A DNA stretch of 64,000 nt from Peromyscus leucopus (lineage: Eukaryota; Chordata; Mammalia; Rodentia; Cricetidae). The position numbers were made by a program, and so were the translations under genes. The stretch lies in the NCBI RefSeq assembly GCF_004664715.2, contig NC_051075.1, forward strand, positions 38,711,958 through 38,775,957, written 5' to 3'. Of the stretch, positions 12,343 through 36,440 are shown one piece after another (position 1 is the first letter of the stretch; each line of letters starts with the position of its first letter). A model generated the notes under the pieces. That model saw nothing but the letters and a program-made list of their open reading frames with translations, searched no databases and had not been told where the DNA came from.

Positions 12343-13559
12343 TGCCGATGAGTAAATAGTGGATAAATAAGACGTGGCATGTTCAGGCAATACATGAATT
12401 AGTTCAAGGCAATACTACAGAACAGTTAAGACAAATGAACAAGCTTGATATGGCAATATGGGTTTTAAACCTCACAAGCAAGTTGGGAAAAACAAGTTGT
12501 CAAACTGTATCTAAAGTACACAGTTTTTATAAGATCTGGATATTCAGACTACATCAATTTTTGTGTGTATAATCATAAGAACAGGAGCGGGGGAGTAACC
12601 ACATGATACATGCCTGTCATCCCTGCACTTGGGTGTAGACAGGAGGATCAGAAGCTCAAGGACATCCTTTGCTATGTAGTTTGAGGCCAGCCTGGTCTAC
12701 GTGAAACTCGTCTCCAAATATAATATATATGTATATGAGATACATGTATATATTATAGACAATACATATTATGTGTGTGCATTATAACATGTATGCATAT
12801 ATCATAATATACATAAATATATATATTCACATGTGTGTGTATATACATACATGAGGAAAAAACAAATACCAAATTCAAGGGCGTGGAGCAGAAGGAAAGG
12901 CACGGAGAAGCAGGTCTTCTGCCCCTCCGCGCACACACGCCAAAGACTAAAGCAGTATGGCAGTAAACATTGATAAGCTGAATGCTGATGCTGTTCTTCT
13001 CTGTCATTATTGCTACAGTTTGAATGTCCACAACTAAATTTGATGTTGAAGTCAATTCTCCTATGAGGTAGCAACAGGTGGCACCCAGGCTGCCTGTGCT
13101 GGCCCAAGCCTGTAATCCCAGGGCTCAGGACGTTGACCCAATGGAGTCTTGCCAGGTGACTGGCTCCGAGTAGTGGACAAGCCCATCCATTCATGGGTTA
13201 AGGTGTTATCCCTCACGTGAGTTATAAAAGCTGGTTTAAAGCCTGCATCCGTGTATGTGCACACGCCCACTCCTGCTCCCTCATCCACTCCCCTGTTCCT
13301 GTCTATCCTTCTCTTCTACACCTCCATTGCTACACTGCCTTGGCTTTTTCTTGTATGTGCCTTCGATCACCTGGGCAGCGCCAGTTCCCTTCTCACACAA
13401 GATGTTAATGGCCTTAACCATGGAGACTGCTGTGCTGCAGAAGTTCTGCTGAAGACACCTTTTAAAATGACCCAGTCGCATTCAATTATAACAGGGAATG
13501 GATGTAAGGTAACTGTTCACATATATTTAACAATTTAACTACCCAATGTAGATGTAATT

Positions 13560-14040
13560 CTGAACGGTCTTATTAAGTAAGAAACACAGAGCCAAATGCA
13601 GAGTTAAAAGCCCAGAGATCGAGCAGCAGCCAAGAGCTAAGACCAAGACCCCCTTCTTACCCCTCGCTGTCACTGTCACCCTTCCCCTCAGAAAGAGACC
13701 TACTTCCTGTGTGTCTGTCTTCTTATAGACTTTCTGTTCTGCCTTCTCATTGGATCTAAACTCAACCATATGACCTCCTCGTCACTGCCTGTCTATACAG
13801 ACCTCCAGGTCTCTATGGTTGGTATGGAGATTAAAGGCATGTGTCTCCATGCTGGCTGTGTCCTTGAACACACAGAGATCTGCCTGTCATGTGATTGGCA
13901 TTAAGGGCATGTGCTACCACTGCCAGACTTCTGCTCAATGGCTTGCTATTAGCTCTGACCCCCAGGCAACTTTATTAACATACAAATAAAATCACATTTC
14001 AGCACAAATAAAATATCACTATAACCTAATGAAGTGGTTG
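13560..14040. repeat. Unassigned rodent interspersed repeat
   Basis: The stretch contains B1-derived pieces (attaaaggcatgtgtctcca) and the block ctctgacccccaggcaactt followed by an AATAAA-rich end. I recognise this as high-copy in rodents but cannot name it surely. No coding content is seen. Confidence 0.45.
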
Positions 14041-14299
14041 ACGGTAAGATAAAGTAAAGAGTGGGATTGAATGCAGCCAGTGAATCAAAGGCCACATTTA
14101 TGCGCTCAGGGCTAGAGTGCTTGCCTAATGCACAATTCCCTGGTGGAAAGACACTCCACAGAATCTCAGTTCTATGAAAGCATTGCTCTTTGGTTTTGAA
14201 ATATGAGAAAACAGGTTCCAAGTTGTCAAGATAGTAATAAATAACAGAACTGAAGCTTGAAGCCATTTCTTCCGACTTTCCGGGTGGCTAGCCTTCTTT

Positions 14300-14452
14300 T
14301 TTAGTTTTTTGAGGCAGGGTCTCTCTACATAGCCCTATTGTCCTGGAACTCGTTGTGGAGACCAGGGCTGGTCCTGAACTGACAGAGATGCTCCTGCCTC
14401 TGCCTCTGTCTCCTGAGCACTGGGATTAAAAGCATGTTCCACTATCCCCTGC
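14300..14452 (-). repeat. B1 SINE (antisense)
   Basis: tttttgaggcagggtctctc through to ctgggattaaaagcatgttc marks an older B1 in reverse orientation. Confidence 0.85.
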
Positions 14453-15036
14453 TCTATGGCTTGCGTTCTTAGCAAAAACCATGGTTTGCTAGGCATCAGA
14501 ACGTCGGCAGGCTCAGTTCTTGAGAAGCAGGAAGACTTAATTGCCTGTGCTATCCTTAGGTGCTAGTTTGGTTTGTTGTTTTGAGCTCGTTGGCTTTGTT
14601 TTCTTCTGTGTGTATGTGTGGTACGTGCTTATGTATTTGCAGGTATGTGTGTGCATGCATATGTGTACAGAGGCCAGAGGAGTGTGTGGTGTATGCATAT
14701 GTATGTGCAGGTATGTGTGTGCATATGTGTACACAGGTCAGAGATCATCATCCTGGGTCCTGCTCTCTCTGCCTTATTCCTTTGACACCTGGTTTCTCAC
14801 TGAGCCTGAACCTAGGCTGGTGGCCAACCAGCCCCAGCAGTCATTTCTGTCTTCAGCCCCCACATGGTGCTACAGATGGACACACTACCATGTGCAGTTT
14901 TTTGTGGGTGCTAGGATCCAAACCCAGGTCCTTACACTTCCACAGCAAGGGTTCTTACCATTGAACCATCTTTCTTTTTTGAGACAGTTCTTCAATATGT
15001 AGGTCTGAGAGTTTTAAACTCAAAATCCTTGTGCCA

Positions 15037-15199
15037 CCAGGCGGTGGTGGCGCACACCTTTAATCCCAGCACTCGGGAGGCAGAGGCAGGCGGATCTCTG
15101 TGAGTTCAAGGCCAGCCTGCTCTATAGAGCGAGTTCCAAGACAGGCTCCAAAGCTACCCACAGAAACCCTGTCTCAAAAAAAAAAAAAAAAAAAAAAAA
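15037..15199 (+). repeat. B1 SINE
   Basis: A full-length young-looking B1 (aggcggtggtggcgcacacc) with a ~24-base A tail. The flanks tccttgtgcc / tccttctgcc look like a target-site duplication. Confidence 0.92.
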
Positions 15200-16377
15200 T
15201 TCCTTCTGCCTCATCCTCCCAAGTACTGGGATTACCAACACAAGTCACCAGACACAACCAATTTTTAGTTTTTAATCTCTTGTTACTTCCTATTCTTTAT
15301 TTTTCCTTTTAAGCTGTCACATGCTAAAATATGATGACACCAAAACTTGGTTGATGGGGTGGAGGGAGTGTAAAGTTTAGACAATCTATTAACGTTTTCA
15401 TTTTGAAGGGTACCTTGGCTCACTGGCCTAGTTTGTCTCGCTGGCCCAGAAAGAACCACTTTTTACATTTTGGTGAATTTACTTGTATGTCTTTTGCTCT
15501 GTGAATAAAAAAAAAAATACCAAAGTTGAAATTAAAAACACTAACTTGAGAAACATCAGTAAGGCCCATTGAAATGGCTCGGCAGGCAAACACGCTTGCT
15601 GCCAAGCCTGACAACTTGAGGTGGATGCCTGGAATTCACATGGTGAAGGAGAGACCCAACAGCTCTGACCGTCGCACAAACACCTTGGCACATGCGTGTG
15701 CACCCATGTACACATTCATACACAAGTCAATATGAAAATTGCCTTAAACATCAATAGATATTATTTTTACATTGTTTTTACTTCATTAATGAAAATTACA
15801 GAAGTGCTGACTTGATAGGACATATTCACATTCAACTTTCACATTCACAGTTTGACAGGTCAGTGAATGCAGAATGCAGAGGAACTGCTCTGGTCTTTAT
15901 ACACAGCAATGCTGCATTCTTGTTTCCAAAGTTGATTCCAGTTCATTTCTTCTATCATACTGTACAGCGTCATTGTTGTTGGATGAATAGGACCACAGTA
16001 AGATGGAGACAGTGGTCCCCACGCTTAGACCAACATCCAGCTAGTTGGGTTGGTATTCGTAGAACTTCGAAGGTGCTGAAGGATGAAGAGAGACACCTGC
16101 CGACTGCTCAGGAGCCAGCAGCCACCAGAAGGGACTCAGCGGCGTGGACAGTGTCACCCTGCTGGAGGATTTCACCTCATCCCTCTGGTCGCTGGTCCCA
16201 AAGCTATCTGTTTTCACTGGAATGTCTACCGTGAACACCGTTTTGTATTAATGAGTGATTACTCCACATTAACTATTGTTTACCCCACTGTACTGCATAT
16301 CTCTTAATCTATTTTTGAGTCGTTTTTCTAACTTCTAGCCATCTTAACCACCAATTACAGAAGATCTTGTAGCACAA

Positions 16378-16955
16378 ATTAGTACCAGTCTGTTGTAGAC
16401 ATCAGCAGTTTCTATGTCTTTCAAACCAATACTTCAGTAAGATTAGCTATCACCTAACCAAATAACAAATACCCCGCAGTGGTGGCCATCTTAGTAAGCT
16501 AAAATGTTCATTACAAACAGTGCTACAACTTGTCCAGGTCCCTTTTGATAGATACAGTGAGAATTACTACAGAATAGATTCCAGAAACTGGAACTTGTAG
16601 GTCAAAGGGTATGCAGAATTCACATTTTCTGAAATCTTTTCAGTGATGACGGGAGCATAAGTATAGAAGTGTATTTGGGGAGGGTATTTTGGTAATACCT
16701 TGATGATACTTAAAGTACACACATACTTTGATCAAGATAGACCACTTGTAGGAATTTATTCTGTAGTAATTCTCACTGTATCTATCAAAAGGGACATGGA
16801 CAAGTTGTAGCACTGTTTGTCATGAACATTGTAGCTTATCAAGATGGCCACCACTACGGGCTATTTGTTATTTGGTTAGGTGATAGCTAATCTTACTGAC
16901 GTATTGGTTTGAAAGACATGGAAACTGCTGATGTCTACAACAGACTGGTACTAAT
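16378..16955. repeat. Large imperfect inverted repeat (205-bp arms, 168-bp loop)
   Basis: The left arm 16378-16582 and right arm 16751-16955 are reverse complements at an estimated ~95% identity by eye, starting attagtaccagtctgttgt at the outer left edge. The spacer is 16583-16750. The right arm plus spacer resembles old L1-type 3' sequence (ggtaataccttgatgatact then ggaatttattctgtag), so the left arm may be an inverted duplicate of it. Transcription through the site would give a long hairpin RNA. Confidence 0.9.
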
Positions 16956-17167
16956 AAAAGGACTTTTATTTGCAGAAATCACTTTTTGTTCCCTGGAAGC
17001 ACCTGGTCCAACATAGTAATAGAGTGCTTTTTGTATGTCATGTCCTACAGCAGCGTTGTAGTGCAACCGAGTGGGTGGAACGGGGCAGTGCTGGACTCCA
17101 GAGCGTTCCCTGGATATCTGAGGAAGCAGATGGAATGGATACACTTGTTAGATGCTTGAGAACTAGA

Positions 17168-17388
17168 GCAAAGGGCTCTCAACCTTCCTAAGGCTTCCAC
17201 CCTTTAACACAGTTCCTCATGCTGCGGTGACCCCCAACCATTAATTATTTTTGTTGCTACTTCATAGCTGTTCTGCTGCTGCTGATATAAATCGTAATGT
17301 AAATATCTCTGTTTTCTGGTGGTCTTAGGTGACCCCTGTGAAAGGGTCATTCGGCTCCCCAAGGGGTCATGACTCACTGCTAGAGGAA
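17168..17388. mobile_element. URR1-like hAT DNA-transposon remnant
   Basis: ctctcaaccttcctaaggct, the central gctgcggtgacccccaacca and the distal gacccctgtgaaagggtcat match the rodent URR1 (non-autonomous hAT-Charlie) consensus as I remember it. It is diverged and not mobile. Confidence 0.75.
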
Positions 17389-17789
17389 GACACAGATTAC
17401 CAATGTCAGGACTGAAGGGGGCGGCACATGGCAAGGACTGAGTCTGGCCATGTCCTGGTTTCAGTGGTGGCTTCAGGCTGTATATGGATGCCAAAACTGA
17501 CCTGGTTGTGTGCTTTATAAACGTGTGTCATCTACTGTCTCTCGGCCATGTCTTCAGGGCTCTCTAACAGGGCAGCTATTACTCAGGTTAGAGCCATGCT
17601 TTGGGAACTGCTATGAATACAGTCTTAGATTGAAGACATCGGAGCAGATTGGTGTCCGTATCCGAGGTGAGAACATCTGTGTTTGCCGTAGAGACTTGCC
17701 TGAGTTTTTCCCAGCCACTTTCTTCATGAGGTCTGGTAATTTTAAGTGACGCTGTTTATTTCTCATTTCTGTGGGAGTTGTCGCTCCTT

Positions 17790-17935
17790 TTTTGTTTGTT
17801 TGTTTTACAAGACAGGGTTTCTTCTGGGTAGCCCTGGCAGTCCTGGAACTTGTTCCGTTGGCTTTGAACGCACAGAGATGCGCCTGCCTCTGCCTCCCGA
17901 ATGCTGGGATTAAAGGTGTGCGCCACCACCGCTGC
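17790..17935 (-). repeat. B1 SINE (antisense)
   Basis: acaagacagggtttcttctg to gggattaaaggtgtgcgcca is a full B1 in reverse. Confidence 0.9.
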
Positions 17936-19043
17936 CTCCTTTCTACGTCACTGTTCAGGTTCCACTGGAACACGTGTCTGCCCCACCCCTCTCTCTTAGA
18001 CTAGAGACTCACCCTGTAGGTCAGTGAAAGTCAAAGACCACACTATACTGCAGGTAGGCTGTGACGGTAGAAGTTACAGCCAGCCTAACACACGCACCTT
18101 TGGGAGCTAACTGCAGCACTCGGGATCTCACTCAAAAGTCAGTCCCAGGGTGCCGGGGAGACGGTCCGGTAGGTAAAGTGCTTTGCTGTGCAAACCTGAG
18201 GACCTCGGTTTGGAACCCGCAGCATGTGAGACCACGTTCATTAGGCCCCTCCCGGCCACGGCAAGCGATAAAAGCTGAGACCCCCTCAGAGGGAAGGAAG
18301 CCGCAAAGAGGACTCAAGACCGGACCAGCTCTCTCAAAGAAACAGAGACCAACCAAGCTGCCCGGAAGAGGTTTAGAAATGTCGCCTGGAAAGGATGCTC
18401 CAGCCTAGTGAGCTGATGCAGGCGGCGGTGTGGTCCAGGTTCCCCGCTCCTGTGAACTGCGACCCACGCTGGGGGTGGGGTGTGGGGGGGTGCGCCTTGG
18501 CAATTCATCTGTCTTCCAGTCATTTCTGCTCCGCTAAGTAACCCCTTGGCCCATATTCCTGTAAATAAATCAAACTCATTGGTCGCTTAGTTGGACTTGG
18601 GTGGTATCCATACTTTGGCCGTGCGTGGGATCCCTATCTGGAGTGAGTATGTGTGTGCCGTGTCTCCCCTGGAAATTTTCCTGACACGACAGTCCCAGAT
18701 TACACCAGATCACGATATTGCCCTGTGTTTACAGCCAGGTTTTCATAATAAACTTCCCAACTAGAAGTCTCAAGTTATCATAGGAATAACATACACTACT
18801 CATGAAAGCCGTATGTAACTTCCACTAAGGCTAAGACTGAGGGCCACGGCTATTTCTTAACCCCACTGGAATTAGAGCGGTCGGGATTGCCTTGCTATGA
18901 CAATAATAACGCCAGTTAAGTAGCAAATTAGTGGTAACAGTTGACTAACCCACAACAAAAATTATTTAAGTACTCTTGGAACTTGAGGCAGGAAGAGTAC
19001 CAGGCCACCATGAGCTGCATGGAACACTGTTGAAAAATTAAAA

Positions 19044-19258
19044 TGGGCCTGGAAGAGATGGCTCAGTGGTTAGAGCATTTGTTGCTCTTGGAGAGGACCA
19101 GGTTTGCCAGCACCCACGTGGTAGCTCACAACCGTCAGTAACTCCAATTCCAGGGGATCAGACGCCCTCTTCTGACCTCTGCAGGCACTAGGCATGCACG
19201 TGACACACATGCATTCAGGCAAAACACCCATACATATAAGTAAAAAGAAAAAAACAAA
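19044..19258 (+). repeat. B2-family SINE just upstream of TOMM20L
   Basis: The head ctggaagagatggctcagtg, the ccaattccaggggatcagac segment, a (CA)-rich 3' part and an A-rich tail identify a B2-type element. It lies about 350 bp before the TOMM20L CpG island. Confidence 0.88.
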
Positions 19259-19579
19259 TTTTAGTTTTATTGTCGTTATCTGGGTTATGGTGTTTGGGAC
19301 AAAATCTGGCAATTTTTTTTGTTGTGTTTTCTGAATAAAGCAAACATAAAAAGAAAAGCACCAACAAAATAACAATTTTGTTTGTTGCGTGTTGTCGCCT
19401 AGACTAATTACTTCAGAATCCTTCCGTTCTCCGGAGTTACGGTGGGTGGAGAACTTGGATGGCGAGTGCTCCGGACACCCAGGAGGGCAGACTGGCCAGC
19501 ACCGGCTAGGGATGGGCTGAGAGAACCCGTGCTGATCTGGGACCAAATGAATCACAAGGGAAATCCAAGCAGCCTTTAG

Positions 19580-31670
<12,091 letters not shown>

Positions 31671-31761
31671 ACACCTCAGCGCATCACAGCTCAGACAGAA
31701 TACTGTGTTCTGTGCAGTAAAAACAACGCTCAGTGATACTTCCATTTATTTTACTTTTAGT

Positions 31762-31767
31762 AATAAA
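31762..31767 (+). terminator. TOMM20L: Candidate TOMM20L poly(A) signal
   Basis: AATAAA 92 bases after the TOMM20L stop, followed by a T-rich stretch (ttttttctatc). Confidence 0.65.
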
Positions 31768-31841
31768 TTTTTTCTATCTCGTACATGATTGGACACATAT
31801 TTTGCTTTTAAAATTAACAGTCACAAAGAAAGGAACAATGG

Positions 31842-31847
31842 TTTATT
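31842..31847 (-). terminator. TIMM9: Candidate TIMM9 poly(A) signal
   Basis: tttatt on the + strand reads AATAAA on the minus strand, 260 bases after the TIMM9 stop. A second one lies nearer 31745. Confidence 0.55.
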
Positions 31848-32107
31848 TTTGTAATCAAGGTGACCACGCAGCTGAATCTTAAGGCCTCAACAATGTCGCC
31901 TCTTACCACTCTTACAACCGGACGGACTTCTGTTCCGCTTCTTTCTGGTGAAGGGTGATTTGTTTGTCCAGGGGTTCCCATTGGTCAGGCAGTTAGACAG
32001 CTGGCTCCCTCCACTCCTCTGGGCTGCTGCAGGGTTCTTCCCAGTGAACCCGCATGGCCAGCGCAGCAGCTGCGGCAATCCCAGTGCAAGTCTGTGTCTC
32101 CCAGCTT

Positions 32108-32242
32108 CTACCGGGGCTGGCCCAGGAGTCCTGCCTTGGCCGCCAGGGCTTCATTCTGCTGGATATGATATTCCTGAAATCTCATGGATATTCTCTGTGT
32201 CATTTTTAAATATTTCTGTAAGCAATGTTCTGAACAGGTAAC
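32108..32242 (-). CDS. TIMM9: TIMM9 last coding exon
   Basis: After TTGTATTTCTAG on the minus strand, 44 codons run from [13 protein letters not shown] to AGLLGQPR, with TAG at 32110-32108. It carries the second CX3C and the outer helix. Confidence 0.97.
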   Translation of the reverse strand, partial: VTCSEHCLQKYLKMTQRISMRFQEYHIQQNEALAAKAGLLGQPR

Positions 32243-34718
32243 CTAGAAATACAAGGGGGAGGTCCAAAAGGCAACACAAAAATAAACATTCTTGTATTCT
32301 GAAGGAGCCACCACTGGAACTTTGCTTTTCTTTAGGTAGATCTGCACATTAAATGTATCCTTGGCTTAAAGCAATAATCAGCTTCAAATTGTTTATGCTT
32401 TCATCCACTGGCTAGAATGAAAGTTGATAAAATCCCTATAGTCTACAGGCATCAGAAACAACGATGTGCTCTGCCTTCACGAAAGGTCTGGACCAGATTT
32501 TCTATAAACTCAAGGCCCACAACCCCACCTTCTTCACTAGACTGATAAATGTATCCCCAGCAGAAGGTTTCTTCCTTTTTAATGAGAAACTTGTTTCTGC
32601 ATAGTCTTAACTCACAACCTTTACTTTTCTCTTGAGCAAGGTCTTGTTATGCAGCCAGGACCAGTCTGGGATTCCAGAATCTTCTGCCTTAGCCTCCCAA
32701 ATGCTAGGGTTCCAAGCACGTGTAACTTCACCCACCTTAACCCTTTTCTTTTTAATATCAACTGAGGTGACCCAAGCTCAGAAAGAATGAACCTGCCAGG
32801 TTCTCCTCACAGGCAGATCCCAGACTAGAATGTATACATGTAAATGGGTGTAAATGCTGGTAAAGTACAAAAATTCACAAAGGAGACCACGAGAAGGTAA
32901 TGTAAGGTGATAAGGATGGACTGTGGGCAGAAGGACACATCTCAGTCATGAAAGAGGATAATAAAGCTATTTTTTCCTAGTTTAATCTGTGGTAATTTGT
33001 ATTTTTTCATGGTGGATCTGAGGTCAAGTTTCTGGATATTCAAATAGTAGGAACCACATCTGCATGGAGGAACATCTGTCTGGCATGTGTTATTCCTGAG
33101 GCAAGACTGAAAGGTGGGTTTGTTTTTCAAGTCCATCCACCACCTGTGCAGTGGGAACTCGGCATGACTGGTCACTGAGTACATCTGTTCCATTTTGGAA
33201 AAGGGACTAAAAATTTTACAACCTTAATCTTTTCCCGTTTTCTATCAAAACATTCTACTATAGTGTTACTTAATATGTAAATTATATTTCTATAGATAAA
33301 GTATGGTTTTAAAAACGAGAGTATCACATGATACATGATCAAGGTCCATCATCTACGAGTATGAAATTGGCAAGGAATAGTGAAAACATATTCCTTTAAA
33401 AAATAAATATCATACTTGGTATCTCAAACTTTGTAAGTTAAATTATAAATGAAATTAGATTTTGGCACAATGTTTATTGACTTCTCAGCAGATATATAAA
33501 CATCTTTCTAAGGACACTCAAAGTTGAGATGCCGGTTAGGACTGGGTTTTAGTCTACGCGAGCATTATGTACCACCACGCTCACACTTCACGTTTTCTAA
33601 AGCCGACCTAAGTTCTCAGGGCCCGGTGAGAGCTGTGCCAGGCTTCTTTAGCCTGCTGCCGACTTGACCACCAGGCAAACACAGACCACCTGCCGTGACG
33701 TGCACCTCGGCCATCCATGCCACGCTTGGTCTCTGGAGTCTGCCTGGTACAGTGAGACTGTTAAGTCCCAGCTGGCATCATGGTCTGGTGTCACGGGTTC
33801 ATGACTGATTTGGTTTCTCTAAGCAATGGTGGATGTAAGTGGCAGCCCGGCCAGAAGAACATGACATGCTTAGACGGCTTCTGTGGTTTGTAACAAACGG
33901 GGAATTTTTAGTGGGCAACACTTTTCCTACCTCTTCAGGCTTCACCTCTCTTGTTGTGAAGTCTTTAACACAGTCCAAAAAGCAGGTCTCTGTAAGTTTA
34001 TTGTAGGTTCCCAGGAACTCCTTAAACTAGAAAGAAGAAGTGCTTTCAACTCAGGCTTACAGCAAAGACGCTCTGAACCGTCCTGACGCGTAGACAGACT
34101 ACCCTGGTGCCCCCCGCCCCCCATCCCCTTCATTTAGATTCCTTTGCTAACTAAGTAGCTTTAACCTACAACACAGGGTCTTATTCTCTAGCTGGACTTC
34201 TCTCCTCACCCACTGGTCCAAAACAGTTTGACAGCCAGCTGCAGTGGAGTGATGTCTGATAGCCGGGTACTTAAGGGGCTGAGGAGGAGGAGGAGGATCA
34301 CTTGAGTGTCAAGGCTTAGAAGCCCAACTGAGCAACATAATAAGATGCTTTTGTGGCCTCAAAAACAAAATAGAAAATGCTTTATGTCATCTCACAGACA
34401 TTTTAATGTTTTAAAATGTGGTTTGGGGGCATATATTCTTCAATTTGAGTAAATATTTAACTCAACAATTCCACCCTCAAGCATGTAGCTCAGGCTGGCC
34501 CACCTCTACTGCCTTTTGAGAGGGTGTTTCTACATAGCCCTACTGTCCTAGAACTCACTATGCAGACCAGGCTGGCCTTGAACTCAGAGAGATCAGCTTG
34601 CCTCTGCCTCCTGAATGCTGGGATTAAAGGTGTGTACCACCATGACAGGCCAAGGTCCCTTCCCCTTATAGTATCTTACCTGTTTTATCTGGTCGGATTC
34701 TGGTATCTGTGCAGCCAT
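32108..34718 (-). CDS. TIMM9: TIMM9, small TIM chaperone of the mitochondrial intermembrane space (complete)
   Basis: TIM9 forms a hexameric chaperone with TIM10. It escorts carrier proteins and beta-barrel precursors through the intermembrane space to TIM22 and SAM. Three coding exons on the minus strand (34718-34680, 34026-33931, 32242-32108) join at phase 0 to give 89 residues, the family's exact length. The twin CX3C signature is intact: C28-FLD-C32 and C48-SEH-C52, which form the two disulfides made by the MIA40 relay. It begins [13 protein letters not shown] and ends [10 protein letters not shown]. There is no presequence, as expected for a MIA40 client. The 5' exon is untranslated and about 10 kb away in the CpG island shared with KIAA0586. 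Confidence 0.97.
32243..33930 (-). other. TIMM9 last intron
   Basis: Mostly single-copy AT-rich sequence with a weak antisense SINE-like piece at about 32640-32730. No further exon-like ORF is seen. Confidence 0.6.
33931..34026 (-). CDS. TIMM9: TIMM9 middle coding exon
   Basis: After TTCTTTCTAG on the minus strand, 32 codons run from [10 protein letters not shown] to REVKPEE and the donor is GTAGGA. It carries the first CX3C ([12 protein letters not shown]). Confidence 0.97.
34517..34652 (-). repeat. B1 SINE (antisense to +) beside a TIMM9 exon
   Basis: gtgtttctacatagccctac to gggattaaaggtgtgtacca. It ends about 30 bp below the TIMM9 first coding exon. Confidence 0.87.
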
Positions 34719-34744
34719 ATTCTTTCAATGTGTTTATTAATCAC
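34680..34744 (-). CDS. TIMM9: TIMM9 first coding exon (CDS 34680-34718; rest is 5' UTR)
   Basis: The minus strand reads [13 protein letters not shown] from the ATG at 34718-34716, then the donor GTAAGA below 34680. Upstream, TTTGAAATTAG after a ~20-base T run is the probable acceptor. This places 26 bases of 5' UTR at 34719-34744. Confidence 0.9.
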
Positions 34745-34799
34745 CTAATTTCAAAGTAAAAAAAAAAAAAAAAAAAACACACAAAACTTGTCAATTTAT

Positions 34800-35195
34800 G
34801 TAGGGCCCTGGTCTCCTCCCATATTGAGTAAAGCCGTTGCCTGCTTGCGGACCTTGACCAGATGTCCTCCCTATGCTAATTCCCTGCCAGGTTCCACCCT
34901 CCTGAATGCTTAGGGAAAGTTCCTTGTTTATCCTGCATATTGGGTGTTAACAGCTTAGATGCAAGATTGTAAACCTCCTGAATGCTTAAGGGAAGTTCCT
35001 TGTTTATCCTGCATATTGGGTGTTAACAGCTTAAACGTAGGGAACTTTGGTCCTCTGAGGTTCTCCCATAGCGCTGTAAGCCTGTATTTAAGGTTTCCTC
35101 CCTCTTTCAATAAAGGACATTTGACATTCTGCTGAGGGGAGTGACCCGCCGCTGTCCTTGTCTCTGTTTTTCGATCACTCAAACATGGTAAAGGG
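34800..35195 (+). mobile_element. Probable solo LTR of an endogenous retrovirus
   Basis: A non-coding block with a retroviral LTR layout: a U3-like part with an internal direct duplication (34900-34958 and 34976-35034), then tcaataaaggacatttgac (poly(A) signal) and a short U5-like end (cgctgtccttgtctctgttt). No gag, pol or env remnants flank it. The exact ends and target duplication were not resolved. Confidence 0.65.
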
Positions 35196-36404
35196 GTGAT
35201 GGTAGCGTGGGCGCTTATATATTTTTAAGATACTCAAAGAGTAAGGTAGCTGTTTATATTTTATAAATTTCTAATTACATATAATCACAAACCATCCATA
35301 ATCTCAGATTTTAATGTCAAGTTATTTTTGAATGCTTGCTATGGAACTCACAGGCCCTGTCTTAGTCACATACCCAATAAGACAGTGCCCTACTGTCTTG
35401 TAAGCTACTTACTAAAGTCCCTTTCATAGTAAGGATTTAAGGGAAACCAAGGAAATTCGTAAATTCTTCCTCAATTTTCCTAACTATCCTTTGGTTGTAA
35501 TTCAATCTGTGTTACTATCCTCTGTAATACAAAGGTTCTATCAATTGCTGACAAACACCATTTACTTTTAGCAAATCTTACTGATGATCAAATCAACACT
35601 GGCTCATGAATGACACTGGAGTTCTCTAACAAAGTTACAGGAGTTTTATGGAGTTGTGAGTTACCATGCGAGTGCTGGGAATTGAACTTGGGTTCTCCAA
35701 GAGCAGCAAGTGTTCTGAACCCCTGAACCGTCTCATTTTGATTAAATCATGTGTGATACATGATAATCCCACTCATGACCATGAGTGAACCACCCCGCCC
35801 CCACTGAGTTTTCGATCCTTTTTTCCTTCCTAAGACGTTAGATGAGCACTGACATTTTTACAAAGTCAGACATAGGGAAAGCATTGGACCTTCTGCACTT
35901 GCTGTTCTGGTCCCATTCTACATGGTACAGCCCAGTTTTCTCTGGAGTAATGACTAATGAAAAACATAACTGTGTTTACTTCAGAGGATGCCTTAATAGT
36001 AACAGGATAGAAATTCTTCTTCTGTGTGCCAGGTAGAACAGTACTCCAACTTCACGGGTGTTAAGGATCACTGACCAGTCAAAGAAGCAGGCCTCTACAA
36101 ACACCATGCACAGTTCAGGGGCGGTGCAGATGTGCCTTTTCTTTATCCACTTGCCACACACAGCTGGAAAGCTGGGCATCACATATAAAGGAAATCCAAG
36201 CAAACAGAGGTGGTGAGCAAAAAGCAGACTGACAGGGGCCTTGGGATCTAAGAAGCACTGGGACGAATTCTTTGTGAGCTTTCTGTTTTCTAAGTGTCAA
36301 ACTAGAGAAGCTGGCAACCTCCAAATGGGATTGGTAAAAAAACAAGACTCCCCCAAAGCCTTAGTCTAATCAAAACACCAACAAAGGATCAGCAAAAGAT
36401 AGGA

Positions 36405-36406
<2 letters not shown>

Positions 36407-36438
<32 letters not shown>
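36407..36438. repeat. (AC)n microsatellite
   Basis: About 16 uninterrupted AC units in the TIMM9 5' intron. Confidence 0.95.

Positions 36439-36440
<2 letters not shown>

Larger units (their letters stand above)
7431..16377. other. ARID4A-TOMM20L intergenic DNA, left part
   Basis: No exon of a recognisable gene was found. It contains the SINEs and repeats listed separately, a further B1-like piece at about 12590-12715, an AT-repeat at 12718-12850, (GT)-rich DNA at 14605-14740 and otherwise AT-rich single-copy sequence. Confidence 0.65.
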
